Assembly: GCA_001662425.1 (NCBI GenBank)
Contig: BDDC01000112.1
Location: 9,691-73,690 of the forward strand
Length of the DNA: 64,000 bases
Reading direction: 5' to 3'
DNA from: Chlamydomonas sphaeroides
Lineage: Eukaryota; Chlorophyta; Chlorophyceae; Chlamydomonadales; Chlamydomonadaceae
A program made the position numbers and the translations under genes. Shown here one piece after another: positions 1 to 11,900 of the stretch (the first letter of the stretch is position 1; every line of letters begins with the position of its first letter). The notes beneath the pieces were generated by a model. It worked only from the letters and a program-made list of their open reading frames with translations. It made no database searches and was not told the origin of the DNA.

Positions 1-200
1 TTGTGTTCCGGTGCTGCCCGGCGGCCAGGGTGGGAGGTGAAAGGGGGAGGGGTGCGGAGGGGACGCAAGGTCGCCGCGGGGAGCTGCCCGCGCCCGCTTC
101 GCCAGGCTCGACTCACGGTCTCCTCCCGCTCTCGTTCCGTGCCACGACGTCCGGCCCCTCTGCCGCCCCCTGCCCATTCCCCCCGTGACGCGCCCGTCAG

Positions 201-1989
201 ATGGAGTACTTCCGCCTGTCGTGGGCCGAGGTGCTGCTGCCCGGCTGCCTGGGCGGCGGCTGGCAGCTGGCGCTGGCCTACCTGGCCGCCTGCCCGCAGC
301 ACGGCGCGGCGGCGGCGGAGGCGCTCATGGAGGCGCTGCCGGTGAGGGGGAATGGCTTGTGAACGGGGGGAGATGGGAGGGCTACGGTTCGTGTCATGGA
401 TCGGGAGGCGCTCATGGAGGCGCTGCCGGTGGGAGCGGGGGCGTCACGGAGGGGGGATAAGGAAGGCGGAGGGCAAGGGGAGCAGGAGGGATTAGGGTTC
501 GTGTCATGGCGCAGAGACGCTCATGGAGGCGCTGCCGATGGCTCCAGGGGGTGCCGCCTAGACAGCAAACATGGGCGCACACCGTAACCTCCCCCGCACC
601 TCCCCCCCATGCAGGTGGACAGCCGCGAGGGGCGGTCGCTGGAGAAGGCGCTCGCCGCGTGCCGCCGCCTGGGGCTAGGGCCCAGCGCTGCGGTGCTGTG
701 CAGGGTGGCGGGTGAGCAGGGGGCGGCCACAGCACTTGCAAGACTACTACAAACACTATGAAGTTCTATTGCTATTATGATGATGACACTCTCAGCGTAG
801 GGCTGGGGCCCGGCGCAGTGACGCTGTGCAGGGTGGCGGGTGAGCAGGCCGGCGCCAGGCGAGGGCGCACAGGTCGCAGGCGGCCTGCGGTGACGGGCGC
901 GGGACGGCCTGGGCATCACCCCCATCGCCGCTCCCACACGTCGTCCCCCGCTCGCCTCACACCATTCATCCCCCCACCATCCCCTCCACTCCACCCGCCC
1001 CAGGCGTGGACGCGCTGTGCCGCGGCCAGCTGGGCCCGGGCTGCCAGTGGCTGGCTCGCGGCGCCGACCCAGCCCGCTCCGCCGCCGCGCTGTCGCTGGT
1101 GGCCGCCAACCTCGAGTCCTGCCTGCTGCAGCGGCTGGGCGAGGTCCGCGCGGGCCCGCTGGCGCTGCCGGGCGGCGAGGAGCTGGGCGAGCTGCTTGCC
1201 TGGCTGCTGCCCGGCGGCGGCGCGGGCGGCGGCGCGGCGGCGGCAGGCGAGGGCGAGGCGGCGGGGAGAGGAGGGAGCAGCGGGGGGCTGGCGGCCTTCC
1301 TGGTGGAGGCGCTGCGGCTGAGCCGGGCCATGGGCGAGCTGGCAGCGGCGCGGGAGGCTGGTGGGGTGAGTGCCGGGCACCTGAATTCGGCAATTATGGT
1401 TCCTTCGTGGTTTCATCGTTGTGTGTGTTGTACAGCCCGTCTGCCGCCTGACGTGCCCGGCTCCGCCACGCCCTTACCCCGCTCCTGTCGCTCTACGCAG
1501 GGCCCCGACGCGGCCGCCGCCGAGGCGGCGGCGCTGGCTGCCGGCCGCGCCGCGCTGATGGCGGTGGTGCGCTCCCGCTCCGCGCCGCGGCGGCTGTGCC
1601 TGCCGCTGCTCTTCTACGCCATCCCGCTGCTGGAGGCCTGCCCCAGCCCCAGCCCCAGCCCCAGCCCCGGCTTCACCTCCGCCGACCTTGCCGCGCTGCT
1701 GCAGTGGGCCGGCGAGTGCGCGCGCGCCGCCGGCGGCGCCTGGGCCGGCGGCTCCGCCGCAGGCGCCGGTGGCGCCGCCGCGGGGCTGGCCAGCCTGGCG
1801 GCAGCGCTGGGCGTGCACGAGCGGTACGGGCGCGACGTGGCGATGGCGCTGGTTCGTGCCACCGCGAGGGCGCATGTGATGGAGCACAGCGGCGGGGCGC
1901 TGGGCGGATCCCAGCAGCAGCCGCAGGCGCAGCCGCAGGCGCAGCCGCAGGCGCAGCCGCAGGCGCTGCTGGCGGGCGTGCGCGGCTGA
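201..1989 (+). CDS. NUP85: Nucleoporin Nup85, C-terminal part (5' end outside window)
   Basis: Exons 201-341, 615-711, 1004-1365 and 1501-1989 join in phase to 362 residues ending at a TGA. The product is an all-helical, leucine/alanine-rich chain. The order WQLALAYLAACP, an LEKALAACRRLGL stretch, an LPGGEELGELLAWLLP stretch and a RRLCLPLLFYAIPLLE block resembles plant Nup85, a structural subunit of the Nup107-160 (Y) complex of the nuclear pore outer ring. I recognised this from memory of the family pattern, without alignment. The first visible exon follows a good acceptor (cccgtcag), so the gene starts upstream of the window. Bases 1-200 look mostly intronic, although a short exon near position 1 cannot be excluded. 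The last exon ends with a Gln-Pro-Gln-Ala repeat from a 12-bp tandem repeat. Donor-side copies of the first two exons lie inside the introns (see findings). Confidence 0.7.
1919..1966 (+). repeat. 12-bp coding tandem repeat in the NUP85 last exon
   Basis: Four near-perfect units of cagccgcaggcg encode alternating Gln-Pro and Gln-Ala pairs just before the Nup85 stop. It is low-complexity coding sequence and probably length-variable between strains. Confidence 0.85.
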
Positions 1990-2943
1990 GAGCGGGTGCA
2001 CGTGTGCCACCGTGGCCGCCAAGCAGGGCGCGGGCGGCGCGGGCTTGTGCTGTGGTGGGGCCCCCGGCGTGGGCGCGTATTCGGGAGCGCAGCGGCGGCG
2101 GAGTGTGCGGCTGGGACCGGGGGCGGCGGGGCCGCGGCCGCAGGCGACGGAGCTGCTTGCGGGGATGCGCGGCTGAGACCGTGGGACTCAGGGGGCGTGC
2201 GTTGGGGCAAGGGCCGCTCCACTGTCACGGGCAGTGTGCGTGGGGACGGAGCCGTGGGGGGCTGTAGCCTCGGCTCGGGCCGCGCGGTTGTGTCGGAGTT
2301 GGCCGCGGGGCAAAGCGCGTGGGGCCGCAGGCGGCAGGGCGATGCGGTGTGCTGCTGTGGACCGCGGCGGGTGGGGGCGGTCTGGCGTTGATGTCGGCGA
2401 CGGCTGCGGGCGTGTGGCGACGGGCGTGCGGCCGCTGAGCGGGACGAGCGGGTGTCCAGTTTGCGGGCTCAGGGGCTGCGTGCTGTGGCCGCGACACAGC
2501 CTCAACACGAGGTCCAGCACCGGGCGCTCGGCCGCGCCTGAGGGGCGCGCGTGCGGCTTGTGATGCTTTGGCTGCAGCCCTGCGTCGCTGCCACCGGGCT
2601 TGCTGACGCAGGGGCGAGGCGCCCGCCGCAGCCCACGCCCAGCCCTTCCCTGCCTCGCATCAAACAGCCATGCAACCCGAGGCGGGCGACACGCCAGGGC
2701 CAGCGCGCAGTCCCACACCTCCCCGCGCCGTCCTGCCTGCTCCTGCCGCGCCGCCCACCCCGCACCCCAGCCCCACATGCACCGCCCGCACTGCTCGCCG
2801 TCCTCGGCATAACCCCTTCGTCGGGTGCCTTGAGGGCCGCCCTGCCAAGGGCCGGGCCGCCCTGCCAAGGGCCCAGGCAGCGGACGGACCAGGACAGCGC
2901 TGTGCTGGTTGATGCGGGCTGAGCTCAGCCGCCGCCGCCGCCC
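1990..2943. other. Convergent intergenic region, 3' flanks of NUP85 and the unknown gene
   Basis: No supportable ORF was seen. It should hold the two 3' UTRs. No TGTAA signal was found on the NUP85 side. A decayed copy of the end of the NUP85 last exon, including the stop codon, lies at about 2139-2180. A direct repeat (ggccgccctgccaaggg) occurs at about 2836-2871. Confidence 0.6.
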
Positions 2944-4767
2944 TCACTCGTCGTCGTCCGAGTCCAGGAAGTCGTCTGCCTGCTTGATCTGCGCCACCCA
3001 TGCCGCGCGCGGGAGGGGCAGGTTGTGCGGGTCAGGACGCAGGGAGGCTTGGGCAGGGCGGGTGGGCAGACGCAGGAGCAGCGCCAGCAGCTGCCGGCTC
3101 GCTGGGCACGCAGGGCTTGCGAGGGGCAGGCCCTTCTCGCACGGAGCCGCCACGAAGGGGGCCCCAGGACGCCCCGACAGCAGGCCTGAAGCCCGGGCCG
3201 AGCCCTGGGCGAAGGACGCACCTTCCAGCCTGTGGATGCGTCGGCGGTGGCGTCCAGGAGCGGCGGTGGGGGCGCGTGGGTACGGCGGTCAAAAGCCGGG
3301 GGTGGGGGAGGGCAGAGCATGGGAGCTTAGCGAGGCGCCCGCAGGGTTTGAAGGGGTCCCGCAACTCGCACTGTCAACCTGGGCGCCTAGCCCTCCTAGC
3401 TCTCCTAGCCCGCCCTGGCTGATTTTGGACAACTACGACCTCGTCGTACCCCGTCGTTCAAATGAACGAGAAATGCGAACGGAGGCAGCACCGCGTGGGT
3501 CAGGAAGCCCTGCCCTGCAGGCCTCCCGCCCACTCACAGGAGCGGCCGTCCCCTGTGCAGTAGCCACACCCCCGCTCTCTGTACGGCGCCACCACCCACC
3601 GTCCGCGTTCAGCACCACCCGCACCACCGTGAACGTCGGCGCCTCGTCGCCCTCCGCCGCCGCCACCGAGCCTCCGCCGGCGGCGGCCTCCGCCAGCGCC
3701 TCCGCCAGTGGCTGCCCCGGCGCCAGCTCGCGACCCCGCAGCAGCAGGCGCTCCCAGGGGCCCGAGAAGCCGGGCAGCGGCGTCAGAGAGGCCGCCGGCT
3801 GCCAGCCCGCGGCGGCGGTGGCGGCGGCCAGCAGGTCGGACGCGGTGGGGCCCGGGCCGCCGCCAGCGGCAGCAGCGGCGGAGTCGGTTAGGTCGAGGTC
3901 GAGAGCATCGAGACACTGCCGGTGGGAGGGGTAGGGAAGGGGAGGGGAGGGTGGGTAAGGAGGGGGGCGTGTGCTTTGCTGGGCCGCGTTGGGACCGAGT
4001 GCAGCGGAGGCAGGGCTGGGCTGCGCTGGCGCCTTGCTTGTGCGTGGCGGCGGCGGCAGCGGCGTCCTTGCGTGCGGCCGCAGCGTGTTGGCTTGCTGCC
4101 GAGGCGAGCCTACCAAGGCCCCGCATCGCTGCCCAGGGGCTGGCTGGAGCGCAGGGCCCAGGGGGGCCAGGGCCCATGGGGCCGCGTCCGCCCTCGGTAC
4201 CCTCCCCTGGGGAGTTTTCCATCACAGCTGGCTGACAGCAAACGGCGACAAACTCGATTGGCGCGATCCCCGTGTACCGGTAGTGAGTCTCGCGGGCTTG
4301 GCCCAGCGCGCTCACTACCGCTGCGCTGCACCTCCCGCTCTCCCTCCCTCCGTCCCTCCTGCCCGGCCCGCCCCCGCCCCGCTCCCGCGGCCCCTCCTGC
4401 CTTGGTCTGGGTAGACAGCGACTCCTTCCAGTACAGCGACCACGACTCAACCTGCGAGCGCGGCAGCAGCGGCGGCGGGAGCGGGCCGGGTCGCGGGCCG
4501 GGTTGCGTGTGGGCAGCGGGTCGGGCGGGGCTTCGCAGCCGCAACCAAAGAAAGCCGCAACCAAAGTACGCGAAGGCAGCACGGCATGCAGCGCCGCTAG
4601 CGGCGTGGGACCCGCATCCAGAGCCAACGTTGGTGCGTCGTCGGCTCTTCCGGGGAGCCGCGGCGGTGGGTCCTAGCATCACAACTCGTTGGGAGCGGAC
4701 ACCGTGCCCGGGCACATGCCTCGTCGGCGGCCCTCACCTGCAGGCGCGGCTGCACCCGCACCCGCAT
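2944..4767 (-). CDS. Small conserved-looking protein of unknown function with acidic C-terminus
   Basis: Five exons on the minus strand, 4767-4738, 4451-4401, 3915-3600, 3229-3222 and 2988-2944, total 450 nt and keep one frame, giving 149 residues. The protein starts MRVRVQPRLQ, continues with a VESWSLYWKESLSTQTK segment and an Ala-rich middle, and ends DDFLDSDDDE. The segment WERLLLRGRELAPGQPLAEA faintly recalls the later part of a ubiquitin-like fold, but I do not recognise the family and assign no function. Intron 2 uses a GC donor (aag|gcagga). The fourth exon is only 8 nt (gctggaag) between cacag and gtgcgt; without it the last exon is out of frame. The start is the first ATG and is followed after ten codons by a perfect donor (cag|gtgagg). 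The exon model is inference from phase and splice sites. Confidence 0.5.
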
Positions 4768-5949
4768 CCTGCTGCTGCTGTGAGAGCTGCGAGCTGTGCG
4801 GCTATGCGGGGCTATGGGCAGCGTAGGCTGAGGCAAGCAGGGCGAGAGAGGCGGGGCGGCAGCGGCGGCGTGTGTGGCGCCGACCGGGGCTGCGGTGTGT
4901 GGCTGTGGCTAGGCAGGCTATGGTGCAGAGGTGGCAGTGCGGCGGCGGCGAGCAAGGCAGGGCTATGCGCCGGTGCTCCATGTGTGGTGTGGCCTCGGGC
5001 CGGGCTTCTAGGAGGGACCGAGCATGGGAACGGCACGCACGGAGCGGCCGTCCCGCCGCCCTTCCGGCTCGCCGTCGCAGTGCGCCCTTTATCGCAGTGG
5101 CCCTGCCGGATGGCTGCATAATGGCGTTTGCTGCAGCCGTGGCGCGGGTCGCGGCCCGCTGCGGTGGGCGAAGTGAACAGCGAGCGCGCGGGAGGGCTGG
5201 CGCTGGGGCGGGGGAATGGTACGGCACGCACACGATGACAACCGCGTTCACGCACGGGGATGGTCGCTAGCGGCCGCAACGCTTGCTTTCTCCCAGTCGG
5301 GGCGCCTGACAGGACCCAAGCCTGGCAGTTCCGTTCAGCTGGGCGCACGAGACCCAGGAGGCCGAGTAGGGCTTGCCGAATTCCTTTTGCAATCCGGGCA
5401 CCGGAGCGGCACCGGTCGCAGCCCGGTTAGCAGGCAGAACATGTCATCAGCAACCGTCAGCGGGCCACGGGATTCCTCCTTCTCATCTGCGCTGCGATTG
5501 GCATCGTTATCTAGACGCCTCGCCTACTCACATATACCCATAAATAAAACAAGAACAAAGCACGACAAACGATGAAGAGTGCTGCGGCAATGCTTACGAG
5601 CCCTCGTGTCTAACACGGGCCGCGTTGTGCAAACGGCCGCAAGGGTTGCGCAGTCCGTGGTGGAGCCAAAAAACATTAACGGCAACGTTGTGTCGGGAGG
5701 GACTGAAAACAGGGTATGATGACGCTGTGGGCAGAGCGACTGCGGTTGGCGTGCGGCGCGTTGCGGGCAGTTCGGGCACTCGCTCGGGCTCGGATCGCCT
5801 TTCTAGACATTTTACCCGCTGTACTCACACACAAACATAATTATATATGGTATAACAATAACGCATGAGCGATAGACGTTCGCAGCTGACCTCACTACTC
5901 AATGCCGAGTGGCCGCCTCTGGCTTCAACCCGGCTCGTGACCAGTAGTG
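4768..5949. other. Divergent intergenic/promoter region
   Basis: This separates the minus-strand small gene from the plus-strand kinase. No supportable coding region was seen. Base composition falls from GC-rich near 4.8 kb to clearly AT-richer stretches at 5500-5580 and 5830-5870, which suits promoter and 5' UTR sequence for the kinase. Confidence 0.55.
5839..5860 (+). promoter_or_regulatory. AT-rich TATA-like block upstream of the kinase gene
   Basis: The block holds ttatatatgg followed by tataacaata, about 90-110 bp before the kinase start codon. In this GC-rich DNA it is the only strong TATA-like block near that start. Assignment as the core promoter is inference, since the transcription start is unknown. 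Confidence 0.4.
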
Positions 5950-8900
5950 ATGTGCTTAACGAGTTGCTTTGGAGGATTTAAGGCAACTCCACGTTTCAAG
6001 GAAGAGCCAGCGCCCCGACAAGCCGAGCCAGTCGCGGCACTGTCGGGAGCGCCACGCTCCGCAGATGCTGATACACATAGTGCAACACACGTGAGCTTGC
6101 TCATCAAGAACCAGCTCAGGGACCTGGGGCGTGGGCTGACTAAAACACTTTGCCGCAGGCGCTCGTTTCCTCCCTTCTTATTGCCCGCGCCGACGACTGG
6201 CAATCGCGACTCTCTCACTGGCTCGATGCTGCCTCGCGAGTTTCCTGCTGCTGGCTCGGGTGCGCTCCAAGGGGCACGAATACCGCATTACCAACATAGC
6301 TATGCGTCCTTGCGGCAGCCGCTTGCGCAACCAATGCTAAACAACGTCTCGATTCCGCTGGTGTCGCGCAGCCTGTACGTCCTTTGCGAGGAGGGCCGGT
6401 TCCAGCTGCTTGCGCAGGCGGGGCATCCACCACCAGGCGACGACGCAGCGACGACGCAGCCGCTGACGCTATGCCGGGACCCCGCCACCTCCGCGGCGCA
6501 CGCGTCCCACACCGTGCTGCCGTGCCTCTCCCACCCAACCGACCTCATCTGTGCTCTAAGCCCTGCCGGCGCCACACCGGTCTTCGCTGCCGCCGCTGCC
6601 GACGACACCGCCGGCAGCGGCGGCGGCAGCGCGACCTCCGTCGGCCCTCGCCTTCTCGCCGCCGCGTTCCCATTGCTCGGCGGCAGTGCGGAGCTCGCCG
6701 GTGCCATTCTGGCCCGACCCACATCCCGACCCATGCTAGCCGACGCCGCCACGCCGCCGCGCGGCTGCCTGCGCGCCGCCGCCCCGCAGCTGCAGCTCCT
6801 GGCCACGGCTCTCTCCCTCAGCCTGGCGCCCGACCTGCCCGCCCTACGCCGAACCGCAAGCTGCCTGGTCCGGCTGGCGGGCGCCGACAGCCTGCGCGCG
6901 CTCGTGGCCGAGCTGTCGTACACGATGTCGTACCACGTGACGCATCGCTTCCTGGTCACGCCCGTCGTACGGGCGGCGCTCGTCGCGGAGGCCGACGCCA
7001 CCACCGCGTTTCTGCTGCAGCCCTGCGCCTCACGTGCCACCGCCGCCGGGGCCGTAACGGCGCCCGCCGGCGTCGCGGCGGTGGCGCCGGCGGCGGTGGC
7101 GCCGGCGGCGGTCGGCATGGCCCTGTCCTGGTCCAACGCCTGCGCACCGGTGGTGGAGTCGCAGACAGAGGCGGCGGCGGCGGCGCCCGTCGCCGCGGAC
7201 GCAGCGTGGCAGGCGGCTGCGAGGCCGCCGCCTGACGGCCGGCCGCAGCTCAGGCCATGGGTCAGGTGAGGCCGGCTGTCGTCAACCCACGGGACGTGCA
7301 GCCCTGCTCATTGCACCCACCACATGTGAAGACGGGTGCTGCACAGCTCCCATGTCGGGATTCCCCCTCCCATCCCGGCACCGCCGAAACCCATGCGCTG
7401 CCGCGCCGTGCAGGCCCGCCCCCGCCCCCGCTGTGTCGCCGGCCCTCCTGCTGCGGAGCACCTCCTCCGGCCTCACCCGGCTCGGCTCGGGCACCGTCTG
7501 CGCGCAGGCGCCGCGCACCGTGCTGCTGGGCCCGGGCGATGCGGCCGCCGCGGCCGTGGCGGCGGGCGGCGTGCTGGTGGCGCGGCCGTTTGCGCTGTCG
7601 TACAGCCTGCTGATGCGGCTGCTGCTGTCGGCGGGGTCCGGAGGGGCGGCGGCGGGCATCCCGGTCCACGACTGCCAGCGGCTGGTGCAGGTGGGGGAGG
7701 CGGGGGGAGCGGGGAGGGTAACGGCTGGGAGAGCTGTAGGGTTCGTGCGCGCGGGCCTCTGCCCCATGCGAGACCGCCAGCAGCAGAGCGCTGACGGGCG
7801 GGCGGCAGGAGCTGCCAGCAGCTCCGCGCCGCCTCGCCCACGTCAGCTTGGGTCCCCGGGCCGAGCTGCGCGCCTGCGCTGATGTGGGTCGGCTGCCGAT
7901 GTGGGTCGGAGGCGCCGACGCGCGGTAGCTGCCCCATGTCCCAGCACGCCAGCACGTGGCCCGCCCCCGGGCTTGCCCATGCCCCTGCCGCCGCCCTGCC
8001 GCCGCCCCGCCTCCGCCGCCTCCCCCCCAGGATGTGCTGCAGCCCTCGCGCGACGTCTGCCTCCTGATGGCCGCCGCTGGGGCCCACACCGAAGCGCACC
8101 CGCACCACGCCGCCGCGCCGCCGCCGCAGCCGCAGCCGCCGGCTGGCGCCTCTGCCTCCCCCGCCTCCGCCCCCGGAAAGGGCGCCCGAGCGCGACCCGG
8201 CCCGACCGCCGCCGCGCTGGCGCGGCTCAGCTGCCTCACAGAGGCCGCCTCCAGCCCCTGCCGCAGCGTTGACTGCGGCGCGCCGGCGGCGGTGCGCTCG
8301 CTGGCTCTGGTGGGCGGCCCCTCCGGCGGCGGCTCGAGCCTGGCGTTGTACGTGTGCTTTGGGCACCGCCTGCCGCCGCTGCTGGTGGAGGCCGTGGCTG
8401 CCAGCTGCCAGCGGCTGATGGACTCGGTACGACCAGCCAGTCTGAGCGTACCAGCCTGCGTGGGCAGGCCGGTGCAAATTCTCGTTAGGCCGCTCACAGG
8501 GTATCGCGTCCCAGCGCGCATGGGCAGAGGTTGAGCGGTGGAGCTGCTCGTTAGTTCATCCGTTTACACTGTGTGGGGGCGGCGTGCCGGTCGTTTCATT
8601 GAGGCAGCATGGTGCCTGGGGCCGCAGCTATGCAGCATGGGATGCCGTCCTGCGATGGCGGGGCCGAAACGTTCCCTCCGCGTGCCTCGCCTGCCGCCGC
8701 CAGGTGCTGCTCCCGGCCGTACGGCCCAAGCTGGCGGGCGAGCTGTCGCCCGAGCTGGCGGCGCTGCGCCGCGGGCTACCGGGCACCTTCGCCGTCCTCG
8801 CCAGCAGCGGCGGCGACGTCGCCGCCGCCGAGGCCGACGGCGGCGGCAGCGTGCTCGGGATCGGCGCCGCCAGCACCTGTAGCGGCGGCGGCGGCGGCCG

Positions 8901-11900
8901 AGGCGGCGGCGGCCACACCTCCTCGCTGCCTCGTGTCTTCAGCGGCGCTGTCAGCAGCGGCGTGGGCTTCGTCGGCGGCGGCAGCGTCCACGGCGCCAGC
9001 GTCGCAAGCGGCGGTGACGGCGCCGCGCCGTCAGCATTGATGCACAGTGCCACGGACGTGGTGTTGTCTGCGGGGGCGCGGCCGCGCAACACGGCACGGC
9101 GCCAGCACGACCTTGCGGATCCGCTCGACACCCTCGCGCTAGGGGCCCTCCCCGACGACTCGCCTCACGCCAGCGGCACCGTCGCAGCAGAGCCGCTGCT
9201 TGGCCTCGCGCCGCCGGCGCCCTCCAGCGCGCCGTCGCCGACGCTGCCGCCGTCGCTGCTGCGCAGCGTCAGCGCGCTCAACGCCGCGCGCGTCACCGCC
9301 GGCTCCGCGCCCCGCTCCGGCCCTGGCCAGGGGCTGGGCACGGGCTCCACCCCCACGGCCAGCAGCAGCGGCAGCGGCAGGCTGCCGCCGCCGCCACCTG
9401 CACACGCCCACCTCGCCCCGCAGTCGCGGGCCGTGGCCGTGCTCACCGTGCGGCCGCTGGGGCGCGGCCAGGCCAGCAGCGGCGGCCAGATGAGCGCGCT
9501 CATGGCGGGGGTGCGGGAGTCCATCTCCACCGCCGCCGCGGAGGCCGAGGCCACCGCCGCCACGGCGGCTGTGGCCGCGGTGCTGTCGGCCCGACGCTCC
9601 AGGATGAGCGCCGCCGCCAGGTGCGCCACACGCCCCGCTCCGGGATGCTCCGGTGAATTACGCCACAGGCCCCGCTCCGGGATCGCGCCGGCCACGCCGA
9701 CCCCGCCCGTCCTTGCGTCCCTGACATGCCCTCACTCCCCCGACGCGCACACGCAGGCGAATGGCCTCGGCGGCCGGCAGCGCCTCCTCCAACCTCCTGT
9801 CCAGCGGCAGCAACTCGCTCAGCCCGGGCGCGCCGCGCGACATTGCAGGCAGCCCAGGCCCCGTGCCCGCAACTGCCGGCGCCGCCGCGGCAGGCTGGGC
9901 AGCAGCGGAGGGCCCCGGGCTGCCGGCCTCTGTCGGCTCTGGCGCCGGCGCCGGCGCGCCCTGGTGTGACGTGTCCGACCTGCGCCTGGTGGCGAAGATA
10001 GGGCAGGTGAGGCGGTGGCGGTGGTTGCTGTATAGCCCTCGGGTCGGGCAGGAGAGGCGGTGGGGCGTTGTGCGCTACTCTTGGTGGCAGGGGTGGTGGT
10101 GGCAGGGGTGGTGGCAGGGGTGCGAGGCGGTGCAAAGGGCTACCGCTATGCGCTGCCGCAGTCGAATGGGTCCTGCGCTCCCGCGCTCAAAGCGGCGCTG
10201 GCGGCTGTGGCGCCCACCTGCTGCCCCCGCCGCCCCGCCTCCCGCTGTGTGTCCCCCCGCGGCAGGGCGGCGGCGGCGCCGTGTTCCTCGGCGTCATGTC
10301 GGGCGGACTGCAGGTGCTTGCCGCACAGGATCCGTCGCACATGTGCTGCGCAGGGGCCGAGCAGGGTCGGGGGTCGGGCGGGCTATGGGTGCGTGTGGCA
10401 TGGGGCCGCCGTCGGCTGCCCGGGCCCCCCGGGCCACACCGCGCGCGGCGCAGTGGTGGTGGCCGGCGGCGGTCGCGCCACGGTGACACGCCCTCCCTCC
10501 CTCCCTCGTAGCTCCTTTGTCCGTTGGCGCGTACGCTTGCGCTTTGCGTGCTGCGCTTGTGGCCGTGACCGGGCCGCATCCCTGGGGCCGCAGGTGGCGG
10601 TCAAGCTGCTGCACATGCCCGAGTCGTTCAGCGTCGCAGAGGTGGGTGCGGTCCGGCGTCCGCATGATGCTCCTACGTCCCGATGTAATGCTCACCCTTC
10701 TAGTTATCGGTATGTTCACAATACCGTATGGCGTACGGGATCGTTGAGCATCGCCGAGGCGGGCGCGGCAGCCGGCTTGGATGTGCTGCCGACAGTAAAC
10801 GGTGCCGGTAGCTAGCCGGCGCGCCAAGGGCTGCATGCGTGCTGAGGGGCCGGAGGTGCTGGGCACACCGGCTTACGGGAGCCTCCTCGGCCTTTACCAC
10901 CTCCTTGGCTGCCTCCTTGGCTGCCTCCTTGGCTGCCTCCTTGGCTGCCTCCTTGACCGCCTCCTTGACCGCCTCCTTGGCTGCCTCCTTGACCGCCTCC
11001 TCGACCGCGCCGCTGCCCGCAGTTTGTGGACATGGGTGCGACCTGGCAGCGCGCCGCGCCTGGCGCTGGCGGCGGCGGCGGCGGCTCCGAGGCGGACCGG
11101 CGGCGGCTGGCGGGGCTGCTGGCGGCTGAGGCGGCGGCGCAGCAGCTGCGGCTGCGGCGGCGGCTGCTGCGGTCGGCCACGGAGCTGGCGATGCTGACGT
11201 CGGTCAGCCACCCCCACATCATCCAGGTGGGTTGGGCCGGCTCGCGGCGTGGTCGGGGACGCGGCCGGGCGACACCACAGGGTGACATGGGTGCATCGTG
11301 GTCCGTGCCGCTGTCGTAGCGGCCTGGGCTGGGCTACTGCTGGGCGGCAGAGCGCCCTGATCGCTCGCGCCTGCCCGCCTCGCCACCGCCCGCCGTGCCC
11401 GGCTGCCTCCTGCGCCGCCGACCGCGCCGCCTCCCCTGCCGTACACGTACCGCAGGTGTACGGCACGTACACTAACGTGGCGCTGGTGCCCGAGGCGCCG
11501 CCCGCGCCCGGCGGCGCCGCGCTGCGCTGCTATCGCCTGCGCCCGCTGCGCGCGCCACGCCAGGGCCACGGCCAGGGCCACGGCCAGGGTCACGGCCACA
11601 TGGAGACCTCGGTCGCCGCCGACAGCGATGCCGACGACGGCGACGATGACGACGACGAGGTCGATGCCCAGGACCTTGAGGGCGCGGACGCGGACGGCGA
11701 CGTCACCATCGGCGGCCTGGGCCCGGGCCCGGCCTGCGGCCCCAGCTGCTGCGCGGTGTTGATGACGCTGTGCGACATGGGCTCACTGGCGGCAGCGCTG
11801 GCCAGCGGCGCCTTCCCCGCCGGCCGTGTGCGACCGCTGGCGGAGCTGGGCCAGGCAGACGCCGGCGGCGGCGCGGCGGCACCAGCGGCGGCGCCTGTGG

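Noticed and set aside
1..200. Possible NUP85 exon at the window start (about 1-27 before a gt)
   Set aside because: Too short to judge, with no phase check possible because the upstream sequence is missing.
9624..9683. Two copies of cgccaca(c/g)gccccgctccgggat in a kinase intron
   Set aside because: Clear direct repeat 37 bp apart, but it copies intron sequence only, apart from the donor, so it was not used as evidence for exon-edge echoes.
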